Assembly: GCF_014202215.1 (NCBI RefSeq)
Contig: NZ_JACHGB010000002.1
Coordinates: 248,001-312,000, forward strand
DNA: 64,000 bases
Direction: 5' to 3'
Source: Quisquiliibacterium transsilvanicum
GTDB lineage: Bacteria; Pseudomonadota; Gammaproteobacteria; Burkholderiales; Burkholderiaceae_E
Shown: positions 56,483 through 64,000 of the stretch, piece by piece
How the letters are laid out: every line of letters starts with the position of its first letter
Numbering within the stretch: position 1 is the stretch's first letter
Made by a program: the position numbers and the translations under genes
The notes under the pieces: generated by a model
The model's input: the letters and a program-made list of their open reading frames with translations, nothing else
Databases searched by the model: none
What the model was told of the DNA's origin: nothing

Positions 56483-56516
56483 GGAGGGAAGTGGGAAGGG
56501 AAAAGGGGGAAGGGGG
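56483..56516. repeat. Purine-rich GGGGGAA array after dnaK
   Basis: A polypurine tract starting right at the dnaK stop, with GGGGGAAGGGGG at 56505-56516, is the reverse complement of the TTCCCCC units at 56889-56909. It also supplies the ribosome-binding site of the following gene. Confidence 0.75.
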
Positions 56517-56522
56517 CGGCCG

Positions 56523-56885
56523 GTGCGCAGGAACCACCGGCGGCTCGAAGTCTGGCAGGATTCGATCGGCCTGGTCGAGGAGATCTATCGGGCTACCCGC
56601 TGCTTCCCGTCCTCCGAAACCTATGGGTTGAGCGGTCAGATGCGTCGCGCGGCGGTATCGGTGCCGTCGAATATCGCAGAAGTGTTTGCCCGGGACGGAA
56701 CGCGCGAACTCCTCCGGTTCCTGGGAATTGCCGCCGGGTCGCTGTCCGAGCTCGATACCTTGATCGAGCTCGCACGGCGACTCGGCTTTTTGAACAACAC
56801 AACGGAGTTGGAGAAGCAGCTGGACGAAGTGAGCGGAAAGCTGATGGGACTGCAGGCATCGCTGCGCAGGCGGCTCGACGCCTGA
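56523..56885 (+). CDS. Four-helix bundle protein (S23/IVP family)
   Basis: A 120-residue helical protein of the 23S rRNA intervening-sequence family. It contains RLEVWQDSIGLVEEIYRATRCFPSSETYGLSGQMRRAAVSVPSNIAEVFARDG and FLGIAAGSLSELDTLIELARRLGFL, all conserved in IVP/Avd-like bundles. The GTG at 56523 follows AAGGGGG. In spirochaetes such genes lie inside 23S rRNA insertions; elsewhere they occur singly with unknown role. Here it sits between dnaK and dnaJ and is flanked by inverted heptamer arrays, so it looks inserted. Confidence 0.88.
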   Translation: MRRNHRRLEVWQDSIGLVEEIYRATRCFPSSETYGLSGQMRRAAVSVPSNIAEVFARDGTRELLRFLGIAAGSLSELDTLIELARRLGFLNNTTELEKQLDEVSGKLMGLQASLRRRLDA

Positions 56886-56888
56886 CCC

Positions 56889-56911
56889 TTCCCCCTTCCC
56901 CCTTCCCCCTT
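56889..56911. repeat. TTCCCCC array before dnaJ
   Basis: Three TTCCCCC units plus a partial one end about 10 nt before the dnaJ ATG. They are in inverted orientation to the GGGGGAA array on the other side of the IVP gene and identical to the array before hemH. Confidence 0.85.
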
Positions 56912-56921
56912 CTCATCGAAA

Positions 56922-58049
56922 ATGGCCAAACGCGATTATTACGAAGTGCTCGGCGTGGCGAAGAACGCGAGCGACGACGAGCTGAAGAAGGTCTACCGCA
57001 AGCTCGCGATGAAGCACCACCCGGACCGCAACCCCGATGACAAGGCGTCCGAGGGGAAGTTCAAGGAGGTCAAGGAGGCCTACGAGGTCCTCTCCGATCC
57101 GAAGAAGCGCGAGCTCTACGATCGCTTCGGCCATGCGGGCGTCGATCCCAATGCGGCCGGCGGCTTCGGCGGCGGCCAGGGCGGGCCCGGTGGCTTCTCG
57201 GACGTGTTCGGGGACATCTTCGGCGACATTTTCGGCGCTGCCGCAGGTGCGCGCGGCGGGCGCAGCAACGTCTACCGGGGCGCTGACCTGCGCTACTCGA
57301 TGGAGATCACGCTGGAGCAGGCCGCCGGCGGCCACACCACCGAGATCCGGGTGCCGAGCTGGGAGAGCTGCGAGGTCTGCGAGGGCAGCGGCGCCAAGCC
57401 GGGCACCAAGCCCAAGACCTGCCATACCTGCGGCGGACAGGGCCAGGTCCGCATGCAGCAGGGCTTCTTCTCGATCCAGCAGACCTGCCCCACCTGCCAC
57501 GGCAGCGGCAAGGTGGTCCCGGACCCCTGCGGGACGTGCGACGGCGTGGGCCGCGTGCGCAAGACCAAGACGCTCGAGGTGAAGATCCCGGCCGGTATCG
57601 ACGACGGCATGCGCATCCGTTCCGGCGGCAACGGCGAGCCCGGCGTCAACGGCGGTCCTCCCGGCGACCTCTACGTCGAGATCCACGTCAAGGAGCACCA
57701 GGTCTTCCAGCGCGACGGCGACGACCTGCACTGCGAGATCCCCATCTCGATCACCACGGCCGCGCTCGGCGGCAAGGTCGAGGTGCCCACGCTGGCCGGT
57801 CGCGCCGAGATCGAGCTTCCCGAGGGAACGCAATCCGGCAAGACCTTCCGGCTGCGCGGCAAGGGCATCAAGGGGGTGCGTTCCAGCTACCCGGGCGACC
57901 TGTACGTGCACGTCGCGCTCGAGACGCCGGTGCGCCTGAGCGACAAGCAGAAGAAGCTGCTGCGCGAGCTCGACGCGTCGCTGCAGGATCCCAAGCACAG
58001 CCCGCAGACCAAGGGCTGGATGGACCGCGTCAAGGAATTCTTCCAGTAG
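56922..58049 (+). CDS. dnaJ: Chaperone DnaJ
   Basis: A 375-residue Hsp40. The J-domain ([36 protein letters not shown]) is followed by a Gly/Phe region and the zinc region with four CxxCxGxG-type motifs ([32 protein letters not shown]), then the C-terminal substrate domains. The ATG at 56922 lies directly after the TTCCCCC array and TCATCGAAA, and has no visible ribosome-binding site. This differs from most dnaJ genes and may reflect the insertion upstream. Confidence 0.97.
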   Translation: MAKRDYYEVLGVAKNASDDELKKVYRKLAMKHHPDRNPDDKASEGKFKEVKEAYEVLSDPKKRELYDRFGHAGVDPNAAGGFGGGQGGPGGFSDVFGDIFGDIFGAAAGARGGRSNVYRGADLRYSMEITLEQAAGGHTTEIRVPSWESCEVCEGSGAKPGTKPKTCHTCGGQGQVRMQQGFFSIQQTCPTCHGSGKVVPDPCGTCDGVGRVRKTKTLEVKIPAGIDDGMRIRSGGNGEPGVNGGPPGDLYVEIHVKEHQVFQRDGDDLHCEIPISITTAALGGKVEVPTLAGRAEIELPEGTQSGKTFRLRGKGIKGVRSSYPGDLYVHVALETPVRLSDKQKKLLRELDASLQDPKHSPQTKGWMDRVKEFFQ

Positions 58050-58143
58050 GCGCCTGTGGCGTGGCCCCGGAGGGATCCGTCCCTGCCGGGCGTCCGACAT
58101 GTCGTACCATCGTTGCGTCCCCCTCCCCAGAGGCGCCGCAACG

Positions 58144-59505
58144 ATGAAACTCACATTCGCGGGCGCGGCCGGTACCGTCACCGGCTCGCGCTACCTGCTC
58201 GACACTGGCGAACGCCGGATCCTCCTCGACTGCGGGCTCTTCCAGGGCTACAAGCAGCTGCGCCTGCGCAACTGGGCACGCTTTCCGGTCTCGCCCCGTC
58301 GCATCGATTCCGTGGTGCTGAGCCATGCGCACCTGGACCACAGCGGCTACCTGCCCGCGCTCGTTCGCGACGGCTTCCGCGGCCCCATTTACGCGACCGA
58401 GGCCACCCGGGAGCTCTGCCAAATCCTGCTGCGCGACAGCGCGCACCTGCAGGAGGACGAGGCGCGCTTCGCGAACAAGCACGGCTTCGCCAAGCACGCG
58501 CCTGCCGAGCCGCTCTACACGATGGCCGATGCCGAGCGCGCGCTGCGCCTGTTCAAGGTGGTCGACTTCGACCGGGAGTTCGACCTCGGCGAGGAGCTGG
58601 AGTGCTCGCTGCATCCGGCCGGCCACCTGCTGGGCGCCGCCTACGTGAAACTGCGCCGGCGCCGCCATTCCCTGGTCTTCTCGGGCGACATCGGCCGTCC
58701 GAACGACACGATCATGCGGGCGCCCGCGGCGCTCGAGGGCGCCGATACGCTGATCCTGGAGTCCACTTACGGCGACCGCAAGCATGCCGAGGACGACGGC
58801 GAGGAGACGATCGGGCGCGTGATCCGCGAGACCGCCGCGCGCGGCGGCACCGTGCTGATCCCTTCGTTCGCAGTGGGGCGCGCCCAGACCGTGATGCTGG
58901 CGATCTCCCGGCTCAAGCAGCGCGGCGAGATCCCCGACCTGCCGGTGTTCCTCGACAGCCCGATGGCCACCGATGCCACCGCGCTCTACCGCAAGTTCCG
59001 CACGCTGCACCGCCTCACGGTGGCCGAGTGCCGGGCGATGTGCAGCGTGGCGCGCATCGTCAACGGGGTCGAGGAGTCGAAGTCCCTGGCGCAGCTGCGC
59101 GTGCCCGCGGTGATCATCGCTGCCAGCGGCATGGCGACCGGCGGCCGCGTGCTGCATCATCTCAAGAACATCGCGCCCGACCCCCGCAACCACGTCCTCT
59201 TCGTCGGCTACCAGGCCGGCGGCACCCGCGGCGCGCACCTCGTTGGCGGTGCGCGCGAGGTCAAGATCCACGGCGCCTGGCACGAGGTGCGGGCGGACGT
59301 CAGCCAGGTCGACAGCTATTCCGCGCATGCCGACGCGGACGAACTGATGGACTGGCTGCGCGGCATGCGCAAAGCGCCCTCGCAGGTCTATCTCTGCCAT
59401 GGCGAGCCGGAGGCGGCCGACACCCTGCGCCAGCGAATCGAGGAGCAGCTCGGCTGGCCGGCGCGGGTGCCCGAGCACCTCGAGTCCGTGGAGATCGCAC
59501 TCTGA
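58144..59505 (+). CDS. MBL-fold/beta-CASP RNA-processing-type hydrolase
   Basis: A 453-residue metallo-beta-lactamase with a beta-CASP insertion, the family of RNA endonucleases such as CPSF-like proteins. Zinc motifs are LSHAHLDHSGYLP, HPAGHLLGAAYV, FSGDIGRP and the C-terminal DSYSAHADADEL and CHGEPEAADTL. ASGMATGGRVLHHLKNIAPDPRNHVLFVGYQAGGTRG is also conserved. The start at 58144 gives the family N-terminus (MKLTFAGAAGTVTGSRYLL). The RNA substrate is unknown. It is followed by the formate dehydrogenase genes after 105 bp. Confidence 0.92.
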   Translation: MKLTFAGAAGTVTGSRYLLDTGERRILLDCGLFQGYKQLRLRNWARFPVSPRRIDSVVLSHAHLDHSGYLPALVRDGFRGPIYATEATRELCQILLRDSAHLQEDEARFANKHGFAKHAPAEPLYTMADAERALRLFKVVDFDREFDLGEELECSLHPAGHLLGAAYVKLRRRRHSLVFSGDIGRPNDTIMRAPAALEGADTLILESTYGDRKHAEDDGEETIGRVIRETAARGGTVLIPSFAVGRAQTVMLAISRLKQRGEIPDLPVFLDSPMATDATALYRKFRTLHRLTVAECRAMCSVARIVNGVEESKSLAQLRVPAVIIAASGMATGGRVLHHLKNIAPDPRNHVLFVGYQAGGTRGAHLVGGAREVKIHGAWHEVRADVSQVDSYSAHADADELMDWLRGMRKAPSQVYLCHGEPEAADTLRQRIEEQLGWPARVPEHLESVEIAL

Positions 59506-59610
59506 TGGTGCGGCACGGTTCCTGCTTGCCCGCACAGCGTTGACGCGAGTGCGCCGCGGCGCCGCCGCCGTCACCGTCGTTTCCCGCCGAGCCCGAGGAA
59601 AGCCCTTTCG

Positions 59611-61275
59611 ATGCAGACCGTCACGTTTCGCCGCCCCGTTGGCCGCAACAAGGGGCGGCAGGTCGAGCCTGCCGCGCGCGAGCGCGTGCGGGCGCTGCTC
59701 GCCGATGCGCCGCGCAGGCGCGACCTGCTGGTCGAGCACCTGCACCTGATCCAGGATGCCGATGGGCACCTGTCGGCGGCGATGCTCGCGGCCCTGGCCG
59801 AGGAAATGCGGCTGCCGCAGGCCGAAGTGTTCGAGGTGGCGAGCTTCTACCATCACTTCGACGTGGTGAAGGAGGGCGGCCAGGCGCCGCCCGAGCTCAC
59901 GGTCGGCGTCTGCGATTCGCTTTCCTGCGCGCTGGCCGGCGCGGACGCACTCGTCGGGCGCCTCGAGGAACTGCTCGGCGCCTCGGTCCGGGTCCGTCGG
60001 GTGCCCTGCGTCGGCCGCTGCGCGCAGGCGCCGGTGGCGGTGGTGCAGCGCCATCCGGTCGCCCCCGCCACCGCGGAGCGCGTGGCCGCCGCAGTGCGCG
60101 ACGGCCTGCGCGAGTGCGTGCCTGCCAACCCGAGCGACGTGCGGCAGGCCTACCGGACCCTGCGCGCGCTGCTGGCGCAGGGACGCGACGCAGCTACGGT
60201 GTTCGCAGCGCTGGAGGAGGCCGGCCTGCGCGGCCTCGGCGGCGCGGGCTTCCCCACCGGCCGCAAATGGCGGATCGTCGCCGCGGAGCCCGCGCCGCGC
60301 CTGATGGTGGTCAACGCCGACGAGGGCGAGCCCGGCACCTTCAAGGACCGCGTGCTGCTGGAGCAGGATCCGCACCGGGTGCTCGAGGGCATGCTGATCG
60401 GCGCCTGGGCCACCGGCTGCACTGACTGCTACATCTACCTGCGCGACGAGTACGCCGGGGTGCGCGCGGGGCTGGCGCGCGCGATCGACGCGCTGCGCGC
60501 GGACCCGCCGCTGCACCCGCTGCCCGGCATCCACCTGCGCCGCGGCGCAGGCGCCTACGTGTGCGGCGAGGAGAGCGCGCTGATCGAATCGCTCGAAGGC
60601 AGGCGCGGCGTGCCGCGGCTGCGGCCGCCCTATGTGGCGCAGGCGGGCCTGTTCGGCCGCCCGACGCTGGTCAACAACGTCGAGACGCTCTGGTGGGCGC
60701 CGGAGATCCTGGCGCGCGGCCCGCAGTGGTTCGCGGGGCAGGGCAGGCACGGGCGCAGCGGACTGCGCGCCTTCTCGGTCTCGGGCCGGGTGCGGCAGCC
60801 CGGCGTGAAGATCGCGCCGGCCGGCATCACGCTGCGCGAGCTGGTCGACGAGCACTGCGGCGGCATGGCCGAGGGCCACGAGCTGCGCGCCTGGCTGCCC
60901 GGCGGCGCCTCCGGCGGCCTGCTGCCCGCCTCGATGGCGGACCTGCCGCTGGATTTCGACACCCTGCAGCCGCATGGCTGCTTCATCGGTTCGGCCGCGG
61001 TCATCGTGCTGTCCCGGCAGGACGATCTGCGCGCGGCGGTGCGCAACCTGGTGCGCTTCTTCCGCAACGAGTCCTGCGGCCAGTGCACTCCCTGCCGGTC
61101 CGGCACCGCGCGGCTCGACGAGCTCCTGGCGCAGCCGCGCTGGGACGGCGCGCTGATCGGCGAGCTCGCCACGGCGATGGCCGACGCGTCGATCTGCGGG
61201 CTGGGCCAGGCTGCGCCGAATCCGCTGGTCTGCGCGATCCGCCACTTCCCGGAGCTGCTGGAGGGCGCCCGATGA
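59611..61275 (+). CDS. NAD-dependent formate dehydrogenase beta subunit (NuoE-NuoF fusion)
   Basis: A 554-residue fusion. Residues 1-165 are a NuoE-type thioredoxin-like 2Fe-2S domain (Cys in VGVCDSLSCALAG and VPCVGRCAQAP). Residues 185-554 are a NuoF-type domain with FMN motif GLRGLGGAGFPTGRKW, NADH motif NADEGEPGTFKDR, GAGAYVCGEESALIESLEG and a 4Fe-4S site ESCGQCTPCRSGT plus SICGLGQ. It passes electrons from the alpha subunit to NAD+. A single fused beta chain matches the FDH1 (FdhAB) type of Methylobacterium, unlike the separate FdsG and FdsB of Cupriavidus. GAGGAAAG precedes the ATG; the stop overlaps the alpha gene (ATGA). Confidence 0.9.
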   Translation: MQTVTFRRPVGRNKGRQVEPAARERVRALLADAPRRRDLLVEHLHLIQDADGHLSAAMLAALAEEMRLPQAEVFEVASFYHHFDVVKEGGQAPPELTVGVCDSLSCALAGADALVGRLEELLGASVRVRRVPCVGRCAQAPVAVVQRHPVAPATAERVAAAVRDGLRECVPANPSDVRQAYRTLRALLAQGRDAATVFAALEEAGLRGLGGAGFPTGRKWRIVAAEPAPRLMVVNADEGEPGTFKDRVLLEQDPHRVLEGMLIGAWATGCTDCYIYLRDEYAGVRAGLARAIDALRADPPLHPLPGIHLRRGAGAYVCGEESALIESLEGRRGVPRLRPPYVAQAGLFGRPTLVNNVETLWWAPEILARGPQWFAGQGRHGRSGLRAFSVSGRVRQPGVKIAPAGITLRELVDEHCGGMAEGHELRAWLPGGASGGLLPASMADLPLDFDTLQPHGCFIGSAAVIVLSRQDDLRAAVRNLVRFFRNESCGQCTPCRSGTARLDELLAQPRWDGALIGELATAMADASICGLGQAAPNPLVCAIRHFPELLEGAR

Positions 61276-64000
61276 CCGACTTCGAGCTGGACGGACGCAG
61301 CGTGCAGGCGCTGCCCGGCGAGACCATCCTGCAGGCCGCCGACCGCATTGGCGTGGAGATTCCGCGGCTGTGCTTCAAGGACGGCTACCGGCCGGACGGC
61401 AACTGCCGCGCCTGTGTCGTCGAGATCGACGGCGAGCGCGCGCTGGCGCCCTCGTGCTGCCGCGCGCCTGCGCCGGGAATGAAGGTGCGCAGCGCCTCCG
61501 GGCGGGCGCGCGGCGCGCAGCGCATGGTGCTCGAGCTGCTGCTCGCCGACGCGCCCGCTGCGGCGTCCGTCGAAGCATCGGAGCTGTCGCGCTGGGCCGG
61601 GACCCTGGGACTGGAGACATCGCGCTTCCCTGCGCATGCGGCCGGGCAGCGGGACGGGCAGCGGGACGGCCATGCGGGATCCGCGGTTGCCGCCACAGGG
61701 CCTGCCGCGGCCCCGGGCGCATCGCATGAGCCTCGCACCGGGGCCGCGCTCGACCTGTCCCATCCCGCGATCGCGGTCGACCACGATGCCTGCATCCGTT
61801 GCGGGCGCTGCGTGCGCGCCTGCCGGGAGGAGCAGGGCAACGACGTGATCGGCTACGCCTGGCGCGGCGACGAGGCGAGGATCGTCTTCGATCTCGACGA
61901 TCCGATGGGCGCGTCGACCTGCGTGGGATGCGGCGAGTGCGTGCAGGCCTGCCCGACCGGCGCGCTGCTGCCGCGCGATCCGCGCACCGGCGCGCCAGTG
62001 ATCGTGGCCGGCGAGCGCCAGGTGCGCTCGCTGTGCCCGTTCTGCGGCGTTGGCTGCCAGACGGTGTTCCATGTGCGCGACGAGCGCATCGTGCGGGTCG
62101 ACGGCGCAGACGGGCCCGCCAACCAGGGCCGGCTGTGCGTCAAGGGCCGCTTCGGCATGGACTACGCGGCCAGCCCGCAGCGGCTCACGGTGCCGCTGGT
62201 CCGGCGCGAGGGCTTCCCCAAGCGCCACGATTTCGGGCGCGTCCCCGACGACTGGCGCGACGCCTTCCGCGAGGCCAGCTGGGAGGAGGCGATGTCGCTC
62301 GCCGCCTCCGGCCTGGCGCGCATCCGCGAGCGCGACGGCCCGCGCGCGCTCGCCGGCTTCGGCTCGGCCAAGGGCAGCAACGAGGAGGCCTACCTCTTCC
62401 AGAAGCTGGTGCGCACCGGCTTCGGCAGCAACAACGTCGACCATTGCACCCGGCTGTGCCATGCCTCGTCGGTGGCGGCATTGCTCGAGGGCCTCGGCTC
62501 GGGGGCGGTGTCCAACCCGGTGTCCGATGTCCGGCACGCGGAAGTGATCTTCCTGATCGGCGCCAACCCCACCGTCAACCACCCGGTGGCCGCCACCTGG
62601 ATCAAGAACGCGGTCGACCGGGGCGCGAAGCTGGTGGTCGCCGACCCGCGCCGCACCGAGCTTGCGCGGCGCGCGACGCACGTGCTGCAGTTTCGCGCCG
62701 ACAGCGACGTCGCGCTGCTCAACGCGATGCTGTACACGGTGATCGAGGAGGGTCTGGTCGACGAGGCCTTCGTGCGCGATCGCACCACGCACTTCGACGA
62801 CCTGAAGGCGGGCGTGGCGGCGTTCAGCCCCGAGGCGATGGCCACGGTATGCGGCATCGATGCCTGCGTCATCCGCGAGGTGACGCGGCTGTATGCGCGC
62901 AGCCGCGCGTCGATGATCCTCTGGGGCATGGGAGTGTCTCAGCACGTGCATGGCACCGACAACGTGCGCTGCCTGATCGCGCTGGCGATGCTCACCGGGC
63001 AGATCGGCAGGCCCGGCACCGGGCTGCATCCGCTGCGCGGGCAGAACAACGTTCAGGGAGCCTCGGATGCAGGGCTGATCCCGATGATGCTGCCCGACTA
63101 CCACCGGGTCGGCGATGCCGCAGGCGCGTCGATCTTCGAAACGCTGTGGGGCGTCGCGCTCGACCGCGAGCCGGGGCTCACCGTGGTCGAGATCATGCAC
63201 GCAGCCATGGCCGGCAGCATCCGCGGCATGTACATCATGGGCGAGAACCCGGCGATGTCGGATCCCGACCTGAGCCACGCCCGCGAGGCGCTGGCCTCGC
63301 TCGAATGCCTGGTCGTCCAGGAAATCTTCCCGACCGAGACCGCGGTGCTGGCAGACGTGATCCTGCCGGCCTCCGCCTTCCCCGAGAAGACCGGCACCTT
63401 CACCAACACCGACCGGCGCGTGCAGCTCGCGCGCCAGGCCGTGCCGATGCCGGGCCAGGCGCGCCAGGACCTGGACATCGTCGTCGACATGGCGCGCCGG
63501 CTGGGCCTGGACTGGCGCTACGCGCACCCGCGCGAGGTCTGGGCGGAGATGCGCCTGGGAATGGAGTCGATTCGCGGCATCTCCTGGGAGCGCCTCGAGC
63601 GCGAGGGCGGTGTCACCTACCCCTGCCCGAGCGAGGACGACCCCGGGCATCCGGTCGTGTTCATCGATCGTTTCCCGACGCCGGACGGGCGGGCGCGCCT
63701 GGTGCCCACGCAGCTGGTGCCGGCCGACGAGCGGCCCGACGACGACTACCCCTTCGTGCTGATCACCGGACGCCTGCTCGAGCACTGGCATACCGGGGCG
63801 ATGACCCGGCGCGCCGCGGTGCTCGACGCGATCGAACCGGAGGCGACCGCCGCGCTGCACCCGGACGAGCTTGCGCGGCTGGGCGTTGCGTCCGGCGGGC
63901 GGATCGCGCTGCGCACGCGGCGCGGCGCGATCGAGCTTTACGCGCGCGCCGACGAAGGCATGCCGCGGGCCAGCGTGTTCGTGCCCTTCGCCTTCGCCGA
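61272..64000 (+). CDS. NAD-dependent formate dehydrogenase alpha subunit (partial, runs off right edge)
   Basis: At least 909 residues are present. An N-terminal 2Fe-2S domain (PRLCFKDGYRPDGNCRACVVEIDG, SCCR) is followed by two 4Fe-4S motifs (CIRCGRCVRACRE and CVGCGECVQACPTGAL) and the molybdopterin domain with CPFCGVGCQTVFH, GRLCVKGRFG. The active-site Cys ligand of Mo or W is in DHCTRLCHASS (Cys, not selenocysteine). It oxidises formate to CO2. I do not see the HxxxCxxCxxxxxC cluster motif that NuoG-like relatives carry after the 2Fe-2S domain; an Ala-rich stretch and a 40-residue Gly/Ala linker stand there. The ATG at 61272 overlaps the beta-subunit stop. Confidence 0.93.
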   Translation, partial: MTDFELDGRSVQALPGETILQAADRIGVEIPRLCFKDGYRPDGNCRACVVEIDGERALAPSCCRAPAPGMKVRSASGRARGAQRMVLELLLADAPAAASVEASELSRWAGTLGLETSRFPAHAAGQRDGQRDGHAGSAVAATGPAAAPGASHEPRTGAALDLSHPAIAVDHDACIRCGRCVRACREEQGNDVIGYAWRGDEARIVFDLDDPMGASTCVGCGECVQACPTGALLPRDPRTGAPVIVAGERQVRSLCPFCGVGCQTVFHVRDERIVRVDGADGPANQGRLCVKGRFGMDYAASPQRLTVPLVRREGFPKRHDFGRVPDDWRDAFREASWEEAMSLAASGLARIRERDGPRALAGFGSAKGSNEEAYLFQKLVRTGFGSNNVDHCTRLCHASSVAALLEGLGSGAVSNPVSDVRHAEVIFLIGANPTVNHPVAATWIKNAVDRGAKLVVADPRRTELARRATHVLQFRADSDVALLNAMLYTVIEEGLVDEAFVRDRTTHFDDLKAGVAAFSPEAMATVCGIDACVIREVTRLYARSRASMILWGMGVSQHVHGTDNVRCLIALAMLTGQIGRPGTGLHPLRGQNNVQGASDAGLIPMMLPDYHRVGDAAGASIFETLWGVALDREPGLTVVEIMHAAMAGSIRGMYIMGENPAMSDPDLSHAREALASLECLVVQEIFPTETAVLADVILPASAFPEKTGTFTNTDRRVQLARQAVPMPGQARQDLDIVVDMARRLGLDWRYAHPREVWAEMRLGMESIRGISWERLEREGGVTYPCPSEDDPGHPVVFIDRFPTPDGRARLVPTQLVPADERPDDDYPFVLITGRLLEHWHTGAMTRRAAVLDAIEPEATAALHPDELARLGVASGGRIALRTRRGAIELYARADEGMPRASVFVPFAFA

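Noticed and set aside
58030..61245. Open frame of over 1,000 codons antisense to the MBL/beta-CASP and formate dehydrogenase genes.
   Set aside because: The opposite strand carries clear conserved enzymes; the antisense translation has no recognisable motif. The same applies to 60630-63860 antisense to the alpha subunit.

Overview
The window is very GC-rich, densely coded DNA from a betaproteobacterium, most likely order Burkholderiales. The call rests on gene content and order: nadK-recN facing hrcA, then hemH and grpE-dnaK-dnaJ; bamE-dapB facing fur; zapB-like/zapA followed by 6S RNA; the paired DUF3348/DUF802/OmpA/DUF2894 block; and a PEP-CTERM sorting tag. No rRNA, phage, transposase, CRISPR or plasmid replication genes are visible.

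Region by region. 1-5.8 kb is accessory: the 3' end of a possible CHAT/caspase-like effector next to a ComEC-type metallo-beta-lactamase protein, an orphan PEP-CTERM tail, an MFS exporter with its TetR repressor and matching operators, an acyl-CoA dehydrogenase, and a RelE/HigB-HigA locus whose toxin carries an internal deletion. 6-7.3 kb holds an SDR oxidoreductase and an unassigned small protein. 7.3-11.8 kb is a tightly overlapping four-gene operon (DUF3348, a MotA/TolQ-like DUF802 protein with a long coiled tail, a MotB/OmpA-like protein, DUF2894). It resembles the ZorAB motor architecture and is the best candidate for an undescribed system. A tRNA-Thr follows.

12-26.8 kb is mainly acyl-CoA and amino-acid metabolism and transport: two crotonase proteins, an epimerase, a 2Fe-2S flavin reductase, the livHMGF branched-chain amino-acid ABC transporter, a small cytochrome c, a Trp-rich membrane protein, lgt, malonyl-CoA decarboxylase with malonyl-CoA synthetase, a wax-ester synthase/DGAT and a TauE/SafE permease. 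26.9-27.7 kb has 6S RNA, zapA and a zapB-like gene. 27.8-44.4 kb covers dsbD, a cobalamin riboswitch with btuB and btuF, a ParA-like ATPase, a TldD/PmbA-type pair, an acyl-CoA ligase, tonB-exbB-exbD next to a ChaN lipoprotein, an orphan TAXI binding protein, dapB and bamE.

44.5-58 kb contains fur, an ATP-grasp/alpha-E pair, recN, nadK, hrcA, an NTF2-like protein, hemH, a Kbp-like BON-LysM protein and the heat-shock set. grpE has a sigma-32-type promoter. A four-helix-bundle (S23/IVP) gene sits between dnaK and dnaJ, bracketed by inverted heptamer arrays. 58-64 kb holds an MBL/beta-CASP hydrolase and an NAD-dependent formate dehydrogenase, whose beta subunit is a NuoE-NuoF fusion; the alpha subunit runs off the right edge.

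Two themes cut across regions. TonB-dependent uptake (btuB, tonB-exbBD, chaN, fur, hemH) links cobalamin, haem and iron. Several genes (nadK, hrcA, tonB, dsbD) have a -10-like hexamer exactly 7 nt before the start codon, which suggests leaderless mRNAs. In-frame minisatellites occur in at least four proteins.
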